This document shows positions 30,401-42,634 of a stretch of DNA of 64,000 bases, one piece after another. A model generated the notes under the pieces. The model saw nothing but the letters and a program-made list of their open reading frames with translations, did not search any database and had not been told where the DNA came from. The first letter of the stretch is position 1. Each line of letters begins with the position of its first letter. Origin of the DNA: Blepharisma stoltei (taxonomy: Eukaryota; Ciliophora; Heterotrichea; Heterotrichida; Blepharismidae); assembly GCA_914767885.1 (NCBI GenBank), contig CAJZBQ010000043.1:729969-793968 (forward strand), in the 5' to 3' direction. A program made the position numbers and the translations under genes.

Positions 30401-33400
30401 ATCATAATACATAATAAGGTTATTTCGATACTTTTGTACTTGAGAGTATTCAAATGGCGAGAAACAAATATGCCCATATTTTATCAGAAATGCTTTAAAT
30501 TTATCAGAATCTGGGAATCATTAATTTCCGTGTGAAAAATTAATTTCATTTGCCGATCAGATTTGGCACACTGTCACTACTTTGGTTTACCGAATAATGA
30601 CTGTTAACAAAGATTTATTTTTTTTTAAATATAGCCACAATCTATCTAAAATATAAGAACAATACAGATACCAAAATTTAAGCACTAAAATCCTACTGCA
30701 AGAATTGCATTAAAGCTTTATGCATATTTAAGCCATGAAGGAGCGATCCTTATAAAAGAGATAAGATGATTATATTTAGTTAAGAAGTCTTAAAGTCCAA
30801 GTATGGGCCTTGCCTATTGACGAGCCAAGGCTATCAAAAGTAAATGTTTACCGTCTATCTAAAACTGTATATCATTTTCAGAGGATTAAGTGACCACTCA
30901 AATCTTCCTATTGGTGGTGGCAGCTTTGGGTCAATATTAGGATCATCTCTTCCTTCTCCAACGGGACACGCTTGTGCCCTCATCTCAGGCACCAGCTCAA
31001 AGCTAATTAGCACCTTCCCGCCATCCTCAAAGCCTCCTTTTTTGTCTCTTTTCTTGCACGTGACCCAGAATTTTTCATTTTCAGTGTTCATAACTCTCTC
31101 TTTCCAGTTTTCAGATGATCCTTTTTTCTTGACCCTTTGGTTTTCTTCCAAAGCCATCGTCGCGATTTCATTGAACTCAAAAGAAGTCTCAGCAATAAAG
31201 TCGTTTCTAGAGAAAACGTCTCTGTCCCAAATTTGAATTGTGACTGTATTTTCAGCTTGCGGAAGGCTTATTGGGAATTTCATGCGCCAATTCCACGACC
31301 CTTTTCCTCTGACACATCTATAGTGGGTGTCAGTTTCTTTGTCTTTTTCTTGGTTTACCCAGGCACGGACAAATAAGTCGCTTACACCTTCGAAGTCCAT
31401 GTTTTCTACGTCTTCACAGCGCCATATAATAAGCCTAGCTTCAAATTTGGCTGGCGGGCGAGGACTTATGTCAACTTGATCAGGGATTACTGTATTGTGG
31501 TGGATTTCTACCCACATTCTGACATATCCTTGAGGTTTACAATAAATATTTTGTGTGGTGGAGAAAATATGATCTTATCTACGACGCATCACACTGCGGG
31601 AGCCAAAATGGTTTTATAGCATAAACCAAGCTCAGGCCTTTTGATTCTAACCTTAAGCACGTTGTATATCTGTTGTATGGGTGGGTGGATTTGGGAGTCA
31701 GCCGTCACAATTACAGTCCAAATATTAGTTATTCGAATTTTTTTGGGTCATGGGTTCTTTTCCCTTCTGGCTCCGGAGCGCCATGACTTTTTTGCTAGGT
31801 ATCAGCCTACCTCAAGGTGGCCGAAAGGAGCTATTGGGCTAACATTTACCTCCATAGCACCCGCAGATGGGTCTTCCTAACTCAAGGTCATAGTGCAAGT
31901 CCCTTAGTCCTGGAAGATGATTTCTATTGATAGGGCTCAGGTAGCCGATGCTACCCTGGCAAGCAAGGGTCCTCGTTGAAAGAGTATGGAAGCATCAAAT
32001 CTGAATGATTTTAAGACTCTTTTAATTTAATTTAATTGAGGTCTCCGAGAAGCTGGCAAATAAAGAGCTCGGGTTTCTACTGGGACTTCTTTTAGCCCTC
32101 TTCAGCTTTTATTGAAAAATCTGTCTTCAATATCTATGATAGTCGTCCCTATTTTTGAGTCTGGGAATACTTTATTATAGTCCCACATAGAAATTTTTAG
32201 TAGAGACTGTCCAGGAATAGTAGTCTCAAAGTCATGGCACTTGAAAAACTTGGGGTCGCAGACGTCTTCCTGGTGCTCTTCTCTGTTATTTATAGATCTT
32301 CCTCCTAGTTTTACTTTAAAATAAGGGTCAGACTTGCTGAAAGAGTCTTTTTGTTCAAGATCAAAGGCATCAATGATATAAACTCTAACAACACATTGCG
32401 TTTTCACAAGCAGGGTTCTAGCAATAGACTCAAAATCAGAGTTATCATCAGGAAAATCTTTGGAGCCCATCAAGCCTGTTAAAAATCCAAATGGTTGCCA
32501 CTTACTAGCCCATATTAAACAAATTCTTGATTATTGGTAGGGAAATCCCAAATTTTGATTTTGAAAGCCCCCCAATAATAAGCAAATTTCTATCTATTCA
32601 TATAAAATTTACTATTTGAAAATTTTGTGCGAAAACCCTACGAACAAGCAAGAATTTCTTATTGCTGGACGAGTTAGGAGGATAGTCAATGACTCTTATT
32701 AAAGCTTTGAATTTCCCTACACATTCCACAGTTGACTTTTGGCCATCTTTTTCTTGGTGGGTAGTATGCAATGTAGGTAGCTCATCAACGCCTCGGCTTG
32801 CACCTCGTAATATATTGAACTCTTCAAAAGCTGATTTTTCAAAAATAGGGATTTTCTCAAGCTCTTCATGAATATAGTACCGATAATGCTTTTTCCCATC
32901 ATCTGGCTCACGGTTATACCCAATAGCTAAATAGTTGTCAGGATTAGGTGGGTAGATTTCTATTAGCTTTTTAGTTTTACTTTCTTTGTACTGTGGCATG
33001 AGAACAATTTTACTATTAGAAACTGCTTCTTCAAATGGGATCTCTACTTTGCTCAGGTCTTCATATACTTTAGAAGGTTGCTCTGATGGTTTCTTATCAA
33101 TGTCAGTGTCATGGCTTAGGTCAACAGATTCAAAATTTCCTGCTTCATCAGTTATCTTTGAAGAGCTCATACCTGGAGGCAGCAAAACTTCAAGTTCTGG
33201 CTTCTGTTTCGTAGATTGAGGGGGCAAAGGGGACATCTGAGTTTTGCTTTGAGGAATTTTTTCTTCTTCAATATCAAGGTTAAGAGGATTTGTCAAAGTT
33301 GTAGTCACCTTCATGAACTGGCTAGAGAAAAACTGCGATTTCAAGCTTTTCTTCATTTCTGAGTATTTTCCTAAATCTATACTAAAAGTCCCTATAAGAG

Positions 33401-35708
33401 GCTGAGACAATCCAGCAAATAAATTGTCACAGACTGTGCATGTGAGAACTGGAGCGTACAGCGGGTCTTCTGGGATTTTGCATCTGAATGAAAGCGTTGA
33501 GTTTATATTAGGGTCTGACCCTCCTTCAAATGGCTGAGTCTGCAAGAATTTAATACCCTGGGACACTTCTGGCAAGTCTAAGGAATTCAAATCGACCCTT
33601 ACAAATGCTTTATTGACAGGCAAAAACCCTACAGCTGGCTTAAGCCCTCTCAGTCCTAAAATATTGATTTCTACAGTCTTATCTACGAATTTTGGTGTAA
33701 TATTAAATCTTGGGACTGAGCTTGGCCTAGCCAAAGTAAACGAGCATAAAATTGCTCCTTTTTCAGAGTCAGGAGTCCCAAGGTTTATTGGATACCATTT
33801 TGGCCTCGGTGCTAAATCAGTATTCATTGAGGCGTCAGACAAGTCTATTAGCGCCCTTCCCATCATATCATCTTTTGAAAGCACGTCATAGTCAAAAAGG
33901 GAGACCAAGACAGGTGGCGCATCTTCTATTGAAGGAGTTCTTATCTGTAATGGAAAAGTTTCATACCACCTAGGGTTTAGTGTCTGCTCTCTTGGCTTAT
34001 TTTTTGTATTTATTTCAACCCCTGCACAATAAATCACTAAATATGGGTCAGATAGCCCAACTCCATCTGCAGCAGGCAAGTCTCTGGCTTGGAAAACGTG
34101 GGTAAGCAGCACCCAGTCTTCCATTTTTGGCTTGATCAATTTTTGGTCCCAATGCCCTGCCTTTAAGTCGTCGTTATCACTGTCAAAAGGCCCAATGTAA
34201 ATTCTGATCCTTACAAACCCAGCTTTCCAATTTTCTTTTACCTTTCCGATTGATTTGTCAGGTATTAGAGGAATCCACTCAGCTCGGCCATTTATATCCA
34301 TACATTTATTTGGCTTGATTCTTGCATAGCAAATTCTTTTTTCGTCATATACAAGGTATACAAAAACATCAGGCAAGTCTTTTTCAGCCAGATTAGGAAT
34401 CATGCAGATTTGGCGGCGAAGGGTTTCGTACCAGTCGACTGAAGCATTTTCTGTTTGCTGGAGACTTGATATTGACTCAGCGCCAGACCAGCTTATTACT
34501 ACAGAATATTTCCCCTTTTTAAACGGCAAGGCATTCCCGCTCATCACTTGAGCTCTGATTTCATACTCCTGCCCGACCTCAAAATTATCTCTGATTTTTA
34601 CATCAATATTAGCCTCAGCAATTCTTTGTGTCTTTTTATAAGTTTCAGAAGCACCTTCTTCGACCCATTGACGAAGCAGCACCCTGCCTCTCCAGTTAGA
34701 AGCAAACTGAGGGACATGGTTCATATACTCTGCAGCATCACCTTCAGCCAGTGGAGGTGCGCCATAAATATTTGCCCAAAAATAGTCTTTATAAAGCCCT
34801 CTTCTTATTTTGTCAAAATTAAATACTACACTCCCCACCAAATCGTCAGCACTTGTGCTGTCCCAATCCCAAAAAGTTAATGACATTGTATTGGTCACAC
34901 AAGGCACCAAAATAGGCAAATAAATTTCCTCGTACCAATAAGCAGTCAGCGTTGCTTTATCTGCTACTATAGTGCTTGTCTTGGACTCAGCTCCTGCAAA
35001 CCTCGCTACACAGTATGCGTCTAGTGTCCCTCCTCTGTCCATCACAGGCAGATTTTCAGCTTTCAAAATCTGGGTTATCAATTGCACAGTAACTGGCTTT
35101 ACATGTGGAGGCAGCAGCATTTCCTTATCTTTTTGGCTCATATCCTCTCTAATTGCCAAATCTACAGCTTTGTCTTCTTCATATAGCACAGAGACTCCTA
35201 TTTTGATATACCCTCTGACGACGTCAAAGTGTTGGTCTTCAGGATTAGAAAGAACGACCCATCTGTGAATTATTGCATGGTCTTTTTGAGAATAAATGTA
35301 AACCATATCGATTTCGTGGACTCCTAGTAAGGCGTCTTTTCAGAGCTTGTTGTGGTCTCGGACCTCAATTGTGATTCTTTGGTCTTTGAAGTCGTCTGGC
35401 TGGATGTTTTTGCCTTCAATGTAAATATGTTCTCCTCAGTATACAATTGAGGAACCACCAACGTCGTTAAGCGGCTTCGTGGACTTTTGGGTGCTAAAAG
35501 CAGTAACGACGATAACTGGGTCTGAGGTATCTGCACCACCTGGAGGCATCAAAGCACGGCCTTGCTCGATGAAGATATGGACCATATAATCACCTGCTCG
35601 CATGCGAATGTTACTTGGCTCAGAATCTTGAGGGTTAGTGTCTGGCTTGTCTTTAGCGCTTTTGTCTTGCTGCTCCTGTTCCTTTGGAGCTGGAGATTTG
35701 TCTGCCAT
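27459..35708 (-). CDS. Ferlin (multi-C2 membrane-fusion protein)
   Basis: From ATG 35708 to TAG 27459-27461; removing three IESs (32503-32638, 31525-32027, 27591-30869) leaves exactly 1444 codons, 1443 residues. Several C2 domains are visible: the first about residues 30-140 (GSSIVYWGEHIYIEGKN, with TGA as Trp), others at LITQILKAENLPVMDRGGTLDAY, LTHVFQARDLPAADGVGLSDPY, VRVYIIDAFDLEQKDSFSKSDPY (with acidic calcium-site residues), and the last FEARLIIWRCEDVENM ... SDLFVRAWV, followed by the family tail signature GRDDPNIDPKLPPP and NPLKMI. The C-terminal membrane span (KAKICLLICCALCCLLLI) is encoded beyond the 3.28 kb IES. Ferlins drive Ca2+-triggered membrane fusion and repair, here perhaps in exocytosis of pigment granules (inference). 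Confidence 0.93.
27591..30869. mobile_element. Giant inverted-repeat IES in ferlin (3279 bp)
   Basis: TA at 27591-27592 and 30870-30871; excision joins NPLKMI to SQLCGPEF in frame. Terminal inverted repeats of about 490 bp (27591-28085 against 30378-30871), nearly identical, starting TATACA-TTTTAGATAGACGG. The interior is a tandem array of a 129 bp unit (CGATATATCGGCTATTATG ... GTAACGGCTAAAT...) that changes orientation three times: forward about 28085-28675, reverse 28676-29130, forward 29145-29610, reverse 29611-30380. No ORF above background, so it is non-autonomous. Confidence 0.9.
28085..30380. repeat. 129 bp tandem repeat in alternating orientation
   Basis: Copies start with GCTCGATATA at 28089, 28218, 29151, 29280 and 29409 (forward; spacing 129 bp) and as reverse complements elsewhere. 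Each unit holds a short palindrome (CGATATATCG) and the conserved block TAGCTATTAGTTTTGTAACGG. About 17 copies, some degenerate. Confidence 0.9.
31525..32027. other. IES in ferlin, structured type (503 bp)
   Basis: TA at 31525-31526 and 32028-32029. Excision joins RRPQLN to YVRMWVEI, restoring the linker before the last C2 domain. GC-rich interior with hairpins (GGCTCCGGAGC near 31769, CAGGTAGCCGATGCTACCCTGG near 31938). Shares blocks with the element at 16090-16426. Confidence 0.85.
32503..32638. other. IES in ferlin (136 bp)
   Basis: TA at 32503-32504 and 32639-32640. Excision joins KKFLLVR to KWQPFGFLTGLMG, with no other change. An alternative left TA at 32506 would add one codon. AT-rich, no clear terminal inverted repeat. 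Confidence 0.75.
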
Positions 35709-35951
35709 AGTTTATTGTGAAAAAGTTTTGGGATTTAATTGAGAGTTTGTGTTTAGATTTTATGAGGAGTATTTTGGATGAATAGTATTTTAGATTAGAT
35801 TTGATTGATTAGGCATCGAGGCATATGCCACGATATTTTTCATTTTAAAAATGAATTTTCAGGTCAGCTTTCAGCTGATACGGGAACTCGAAGCCTAGGA
35901 CACTAGCTTGGATCGTACTGGGAAGTCTTCACAAATAGTCTAGAGGCAAGA
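35709..35951. other. Ferlin upstream region
   Basis: 243 bp, AT-rich near the ferlin start, with a GC-richer part 35840-35930 (CAGCTTTCAGCTG hairpin). No promoter element can be named. Confidence 0.4.
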
Positions 35952-38096
35952 TATAGAACTTTCTCTTCAATAGCGCGAAAAGACGTGCATCCTGGTTTAA
36001 CTAAAAGGTCTTTGGACAATGAAAATCTGCTGTTCCTTCTCCATAAGAGAGGAAAATAGTGAAAATGAAGAATTCTCTCCGATCAGTTTCGAGAACTGGA
36101 AGGGATTATTTTGTCCTAAATTAAGAATACCTGAGTTATTGTGGGATTTTTATTTCTTGCAAAAATTTTTAATTTTAATAGGTTTTGGTTCGTCAAATGG
36201 TTCTGACGAGTTAATTCTGGCAGGCACTTGAAATGAAAAAAAATAATTAATTGCCATAATTTTTTAATTTTCTGATGTTAAGGATGATCAGAAATTTTTA
36301 ATAAATGGCGCAGGATCAAAAAAACGAAATTAAAGATTTGTGAAAGCAAGCATATATATTCTAGCTATAAGACGCCCAGATATTTGCTAATAAAATAATA
36401 ATAATTCTAATAAATAACTTTTATATTTCTCAAATTGATTTTTCTTATTTAAATTTCGCTATTTGATGCCATTGTTTTCTCTTTCTGAATTTGAACCCAA
36501 ATTCATTTTTAGATTCTTTTTGTTCGTTTAAGCCACCATCTTGATTTTATAAGCCATTAAAAAAATAAAACTCTTAAGTCACCATATGCGGTTTCATTCA
36601 AAGTATGATATTTGAGATTTAAAATAAGCTATTTGATGCCTTTATTTTTCCGCTTTCTGGACTCGAGCACAAATTTATTTTAAATATTTTTTGTTTGTTT
36701 AAGCCGCCATCTTGATTTTGTACTTATATAAAAAAAATTAAAACTCTTAAGTCACCACTTGCGGTTTAACTCAAAGCATGATATTTGAGATTTAAAATAA
36801 GCTATTTGGGGCCTTTATTTTCCGCTTTCTGGATTCGAGCACAAATTCATTTTTTAGCATTTTTTTTGTTCGTTTAAGCCACCATCTTGATTTACAGACA
36901 TTAAAAAAATTAAAACTCTTAAGTCACCACATGCGGTTTCATTGAGAACTTGGTATTTAAAGTATCAAAGCAGCTATTTGGTGCCTTTATTTTCCGCTTT
37001 CTGGACTCGAGCACAAACTCATTTTTGAAGATTTTTTGTTCGTTTAAGTCGCCATCTTTATTGTGTACGCTATGCAAAAAATTAAAACTCTTAAGTCACC
37101 ACTTGCGGTTTAACTCAAAACTTGGTATTTAAAAATTAAAATAAGTTATTTGGTGCATTTTATTTTCCGCTTTCTGGATTCGAGCACAAATTCATTTTTT
37201 AACATTTTTTGTTCGGTTAAGTCGCCATCTTTATTGTGTACGCTATGCAAAAAATTAAAACTCTTAAGTCACCACTTGCGGTTTCATTCAAAACTTGGTA
37301 TTTGAGAACTAAATTCAGCTATTTGGTGCCTTTATTTACCGCTTTTCTGGATTCGAGCACAAATTCATTTTTTGAACATTTTTTGTTCGCTTAAGTCGCC
37401 ATTTTGATTTTGTACGCTATGTGAAAACATTAAAACTCTTAAGTCACCACTTGGGGTTTCATTGAGAACTCGATATTTGAGAAACTAAATTCAGCTATTT
37501 GGTGCCTTTATTTTCCGCTTTCTGGACTCGAGCACAAATTCATTTTTGAACATTTTTTTGTTCGTTTAAGCCGCCATCTTGATTTTCTACGCAATAAAAA
37601 AATTAAAACTCTTAAGTCACCACTTGCGGTTTCATTGAGAACTTGATATTTGAGAACTAAAATTAGCTATTTGGGGCCCTTATTTTCCGCTTTCTGGACT
37701 CGAGCACAAATTAATTTAAATATTTTTTGTTCGTTTAAGTCGCCATCTTGATTTTGTAGATTTTCTGATCATCCTTAACATCAGAAAATTAAAAAATTAT
37801 GCCAATTTTTTATTATTTATTTCATGTGCTAGCCAGAATTGGCTAGTCAAAACTATTTGACAAACCCAAAATACATTAAAATTAAAAATTTTTGCAAGAA
37901 ATCAAAATTCCACAATAACTCAGGTATTCTAAATTCAGACCAAAAAATTCCTTCAAGTTCTCGAGACTGGATCGGGCAGAACTTTTCACCTTTACTATTT
38001 GCCTCTCTTAAGGAAAAGCTGATTTTCATGAACCAAAGACCTTTTAGTCAAACTAAGATGCACGCCTTATCGCGCTATTGAAGAGAAATTTCTATA
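35952..38096. mobile_element. Large inverted-repeat element E2 (~2.14 kb)
   Basis: Terminal inverted repeats of about 350 bp (35952-36305 against 37760-38096) beginning TATAGA-TTTCTCTTCAATAGCGCG. The interior is a tandem array of a ~173 bp unit. The same terminal sequence bounds E3 at 42635-46558, so both belong to one family. Intergenic, between the ferlin and channel genes; excision is expected from structure but not proven by a gene join. No ORF of note. Confidence 0.8.
36430..37760. repeat. ~173 bp tandem repeat, eight copies
   Basis: The block TCGAGCACAAA recurs at 36663, 36835, 37007, 37180, 37353, 37528 and 37700 (spacing 172-175 bp), with a more degenerate first copy near 36480. Each unit includes AAACTCTTAAGTCACCAC and CGCCATCTTGATTTTG. 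Confidence 0.9.
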
Positions 38097-38305
38097 GGCT
38101 CTGCTGGGAACCCCCTTTCAATTTCTCGTCCCCATAGTCAAATAAGGCTAAATCACCTGACTTTGAGCTTGGTGTAGGCTCTAAACGCAGCCAGAATTGA
38201 TGATTTTGCATATATGTTCTTTCTTAAACTAGCAAAATCTCGTCAATATAAATAAATATGTCCTTGAAGCCACTGTCCTAGAGGCGAGCCCTAGGTGAGA
38301 TATCA

Positions 38306-38517
38306 TATACAAGTTGACCGATGATGGCACTCAATGCGCCATCATCGAGCAACCAAAGTTCAGGATCCACACTGGAAATGGATTCCACTTTTTGGTACGT
38401 GAAAGTGATATTCTCCACATGTCAAAAAGGGCACTTGAACCCCATTTCCAATATGGACCCTTTACTGTAGGTGCCCGATGATAGCACATTGAGCGTCATC
38501 ATCGGAATTTCCTATAT
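38306..38517. repeat. Inverted repeat with hairpin arms (~210 bp)
   Basis: Left arm about 38319-38350 (CCGATGATGGCACTCAATG then GCCATCATCG) and right arm about 38476-38505, its imperfect reverse complement. Each arm is itself palindromic. The interior carries GGAAATGGATTCC and CCATTTCCAATATGG. It looks like an IES of the TIR class, but no gene is interrupted so the ends are not fixed. Confidence 0.6.
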
Positions 38518-38660
38518 TTAATTATAGGTGAATAGTAAAAATTAAACTTTATTGGTTCCTCTAACGAGTGCTGCTAGTGCTGCTGCTATTTTTAAGATCT
38601 GCCAAAATGAAAGTAAACTAAATTATAAAATCTTAGTTTAATATAAAAAAATTAATATAT

Positions 38661-39035
38661 TACTCCCCCCTTCCGTCAGTGAAAAAAAAAAAATTTTGTT
38701 CACTCACGGAGGGGGTTAATTTTTTTTATTTAAAAAATTTATATATAAATTTTATAAAATTTTTTTTTTTTCTCGAAATTTAAAAAAATCTCACGCTATA
38801 AAAATTGGAAAGCAAATATTAATTTAATTTATAAAATTTATGTTTTAAAACGCAATTTGTTTAAAATTAGACAGATTTAGCTCTAGATTTCATTATACTA
38901 ATTATCACTTATATATCAAATTTTTTCCATAAAAAATTTTTCTATTAAAAAAATTTGTGTTCACTCATAGAGGGTGGCTTTTTGGGCAAAAATAGAGATT
39001 TTTCTAATGCTTTTGTTCACTCGCGGAGGGGGGGT
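38661..39035. mobile_element. MITE-like element, reverse orientation (375 bp)
   Basis: TA at 38661-38662 and 39036-39037. The subterminal hairpin (GTTCACTCACGGAGGGGG) is at the left end, i.e. reverse of the copy at 16427. Right end TTCACTCGCGGAGGGGGGG. Confidence 0.85.
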
Positions 39036-39310
39036 TAGCAATATCTTTGTTTTGTACTGTGAAATAAATAAATTAAGAGAAATTTTCTTAGAAAATAGCA
39101 ATGGCAGCTTTTAAATTATATTAAAACAAAATCAGATGTGGTATTTAGCTGTAAATATTATAATTAGCATTAAAGTATTTGGCTGCTGAAGATGCTTTAA
39201 AATTTGTTTATTACGCTAACATGTGGGAGTAGTTTTCAAGCAAATCCTAATCTGCATTCAAAGCAGCAATAACATTAAAAATACCACCCTTTTAAAATTT
39301 GAATTTCTTG
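39036..39310. other. 3' spacer of channel gene
   Basis: AT-rich, no coding frame, no repeat of the described families. Confidence 0.5.
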
Positions 39311-41491
39311 TTAATTAATATATATATCATTGGACTTAAATGTAGAAAGATAAGCTTCAGGGAACGATAAAAACCTTTCCCTTTTATGAGACGCTGCTAA
39401 ATATCCTGCATCAGACCTTGGTGACAAAGACTGGTCACCTAAATATCTGCTGCTGGTATCATCATCTGATTCATCGCTCTCATTATCTCCTAGCACATTC
39501 AAATAAGTCTGCCTCCTAGGAGTCATTTCAGTTCTTATCAATTTGTCCGTTTCCCTTTGCACTTGCTTCCCAATCGTTGAGCTTTCCAAATGGGTTTTCA
39601 CATGTCAAAGCATAGTTTCATTGCCCCCTCACAGCTCTTCAGGCGTTCTTATAGATCCGCTTGAGTTTAAAGGACTGCAAAACTTGCGGCTTTTCCGTTT
39701 TTTCCTTTTTAAGTTTATATGATGCTTTATATCAGCCAGTTTGAATATTTTTGACGTCATCCGCTTTTTTACCCATTTCTCTTTCATTCTGTTTTTATTT
39801 ATCTTTTCGAAAATTTTCTCGCAGGTGATAGCTGTGTGTCCTAAAAGATTGCAGAGATAGCAGTATACGCCTAAAGGAGCGTATTTTGAGTTATCGTGGC
39901 TTTGGCATAAAGTTTGCAGCTGTAATGTCTTTTGGAACGCGTCAGGCTTCCTCTTGACAAGAATATCAAGCTGATCGCGGCTTAAAGAAATCATATCGCA
40001 GAAAGATACACATCTGATGCTGGCAGTTCGGACTTGTCGAGTAAAAAACCCAATTTCTCCAAAATATTTGCCTTCTGCAAGCTCTTTAAAGACAGTTCTG
40101 GTTTTTTCGTGGTAAACTTCAACTATGCCAGCAGTAATGAAATAAATGACTGTTTCGTTTTCGCCTTCCTTAAAGAGCACATCCTCAGGGGCAAAATTTT
40201 TTAGCTGTAAAAGCTTGCTGATTTCGTTGATTAATTTAGTTCCATACAGCTGCTTAAAGATTGGGCACAAATGTAGCTCTTTCCCTCTGGTGACTCCGAG
40301 GATTTCTTCACGCAAAGGCGGTGAAAGCATTTTTAAGACTTCAAGCTCTTTCAACTCTGAGTTAGTTGTAAGGGATTTCATGTAATCCATATAAGTCCTT
40401 ACTTTAAACTTAAGCAGACTTGGCAGCTTCTGTTTTCTCATAAAGATATTCAGATTGACGAGATATTCCATAAATTTAGCTTTCTCTTCATACCTATCAA
40501 TCACATTTTGGCTGATCCTGCTTTCAATATATGAGAAAATCAGAACCCCAGTGCTCATTATGACGATGCAAAACTCTTTCTCAGAAATTGTGCAAGGAAC
40601 ATAGTCTCCGTATCCTATCGTAAATAAAGTGGTCGCTGCGAAATAAAGTGCTTCAAAATAATATCCCAAAGTGTCTTTTGGGCCACGCACGTCTATTCAT
40701 TTCGTTATCCAAGTTTGTGGGTAATGAAAAGAATCAAGTCAAGAAAGATAATACCAAGCACAAGCTGTGTAATGGTTTACCAGCGTAGCAACCAATACCA
40801 GCCTGAAAAACTTGAAAAATTCACTGATTTTAGGATCCATTGTGCAGGTTGCAGCATGGTTCAGGATTCCTTGCAGTTTGAAGTAGCGGCCTAACTGTAT
40901 AATTTTGGTATAGGTAAAAAGCCTGCTAGTGTTTAGTGCGTCTAGACTAGTAGAATCGTCATTCGCCGCCAATTTTCCGGCCAGTATGTAATCAAACGGA
41001 AAGCAAGCAACCATATCATAGGCAAATCATGTCTTAAGATATTTAATAGCAATATCTTTTCTAGTGCACACTAGATGTCCTTTTTCATAATATGCGGTGT
41101 TAAATTGTAATACAATTTCAAAATAAAATAAAAAATTCAATATTTCATTAGTTTTTCTCCAAGAAGTAAACTCAGGATCTTCAAAATACATAAGAAAAGG
41201 AATTGTGATAAGTTGCATTATAATTAAAAGACCATGAAAAGAGTCAAATATAATTTTTAAAGTGCTTTCTGGATTCAAAACCATTGAGGGCTGCTTTTTG
41301 AGACTTCCAAGGTAGTTGAGGATTAAATTTGATCCTCTTCTTGTGTTTTGCCGGATTGGGAACCAATTTCCATTCCCACTGCTCTCTTCTTTTTTTGTCA
41401 CTTCGTGGTTTTTTTGGTAGGTGATTCAATAATCGATCAGAGAAGTATCAGAGTACCTTCTTTTATTGATTCTTTTCTTCAGCTCATTCAT
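39311..41491 (-). CDS. Cyclic-nucleotide-gated-type K+ channel
   Basis: A single frame of 726 residues from ATG 41491 when six or more TGA codons are read as Trp. S1-S6 are visible: STLKIIFDSFHGLLIIMQLI (S1), EILNFLFYFEIVLQF, the S4-S5 stretch, RLVLVATLVNHYTACAWYYLSW, the pore with selectivity filter TIGYGD (K+ selective, about residue 255), and S6 CIVIMSTGVLIFSYIES. A C-linker and cyclic-nucleotide-binding domain follow (LLQLKNFAPEDVLFKEGE, then GKYFGEIGFFTRQVRTASIRC). After it comes CYLCNLLGHTAITC, a C-x2-C-x4-H-x4-C zinc knuckle. By family an HCN/EAG-like channel; in ciliates such channels set membrane potential and ciliary beating. Confidence 0.93.
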
Positions 41492-41542
41492 TTATTGATA
41501 TAACTCGCTCTGCTTATAAAAACTTGCAAGAAGGCTAAGTAT

Positions 41543-41830
41543 TACTCCTCCCCTTACTTAGAAACAAAACCATTAAAAAAATCCATATTTTTTTGCTCAA
41601 AAACCCACCCTCCGTAAGCGAACAAAAACTTTTTATGAAAAAAAATTTGGTATATTAGTGATAACTAGTATCATGAAATCTCTAGCTAATTCATTTTTCC
41701 AAATTTTCGAGAAAAGGGAATTTTTTAAAATTTCGAAAAAAAAATTTTCTATAAAATTTTTTTTTAAAAAGAACATTAACCTCTTCAGTGAGCGAACAAA
41801 ATTTTTTTGTTCGCTGATGGGGGAAGGAGT
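41543..41830. mobile_element. MITE-like element (288 bp)
   Basis: TA at 41543-41544 and 41831-41832. Shorter copy; left end CTCCTCCCCTTACTTAGAAAC, right hairpin half GTTCGCTGATGGGGGAAGGAG. It lies about 52 bp upstream of the channel ATG. Confidence 0.8.
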
Positions 41831-41832
41831 TA

Positions 41833-42634
41833 GTATTTATATTAAATTCGCAATACAGATGCTTCTATATGCAATTTATGAAAAAAAAAGTAAAATTAAA
41901 TATTAATTTTTATTGTAGACAAGTTAAAAGTATTTACTAGTCAATGCTGTGAAAGAATTTGACCAAAAGGTAAGATGCTTAAACCTCTAAATTTTGTCAA
42001 ATCATTGAATTTGATAAATCCAAAATTATCAACTAATGATGGTTTCTGTTGAGGGAAATAATAGTTTTATTCCATTTTGAAGAAAACCTATTTCTTACTC
42101 CCGAGCGATAAAAACTAAAATCCACCTTTATCTGATGTATGATAAGCTATTTCTCAATAAAAATAAATGGAAATGAGTAATATAAAATTAATTTTTGTTA
42201 AATTATGTTTACATATTAACCCTATTTCTTATATTTAATTAATTGGACCTCAATTAACTCACATTTAAAATGGGGTTAAATTTTGTTTTTAAAAAAGTAT
42301 TATATTATTGTTCTGTATGATTTTTTTCTTTTAAATTTAATAAAATATTTATTAAATTTTTTGTTAAATTTGGTCAAAACTAATTTAATAAAATTATTAT
42401 TCTAATCTATATTTAAAAACAATTGTTTAATTTAAATGGGGTGGAAAATATAAATTTTACCTATGTTTATATACAATTTAAAAGTCTAGAAGTAAGAGAT
42501 AAATCATGGCAACAGCATATCAGAATTGTTGGCTAAATATCTATCAAATTTTAAGTAACTTGCTATTAATTAATTTTAATTTCTAAAACTACTTGCTATA
42601 TATTTAACTTAAGTAAATAGGGTCAAAAAGTTGT
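41833..42634. other. AT-rich intergenic region
   Basis: About 800 bp, very AT-rich, with long T-rich runs near 42290-42380. No ORF with coding character on either strand with TGA as Trp. Nothing else seen. Confidence 0.5.

Noticed and set aside
35324-35708. Separate short ORFs upstream of the ferlin ORF
   Set aside because: They are one frame when TGA is read as Trp, and together they complete the first C2 domain.
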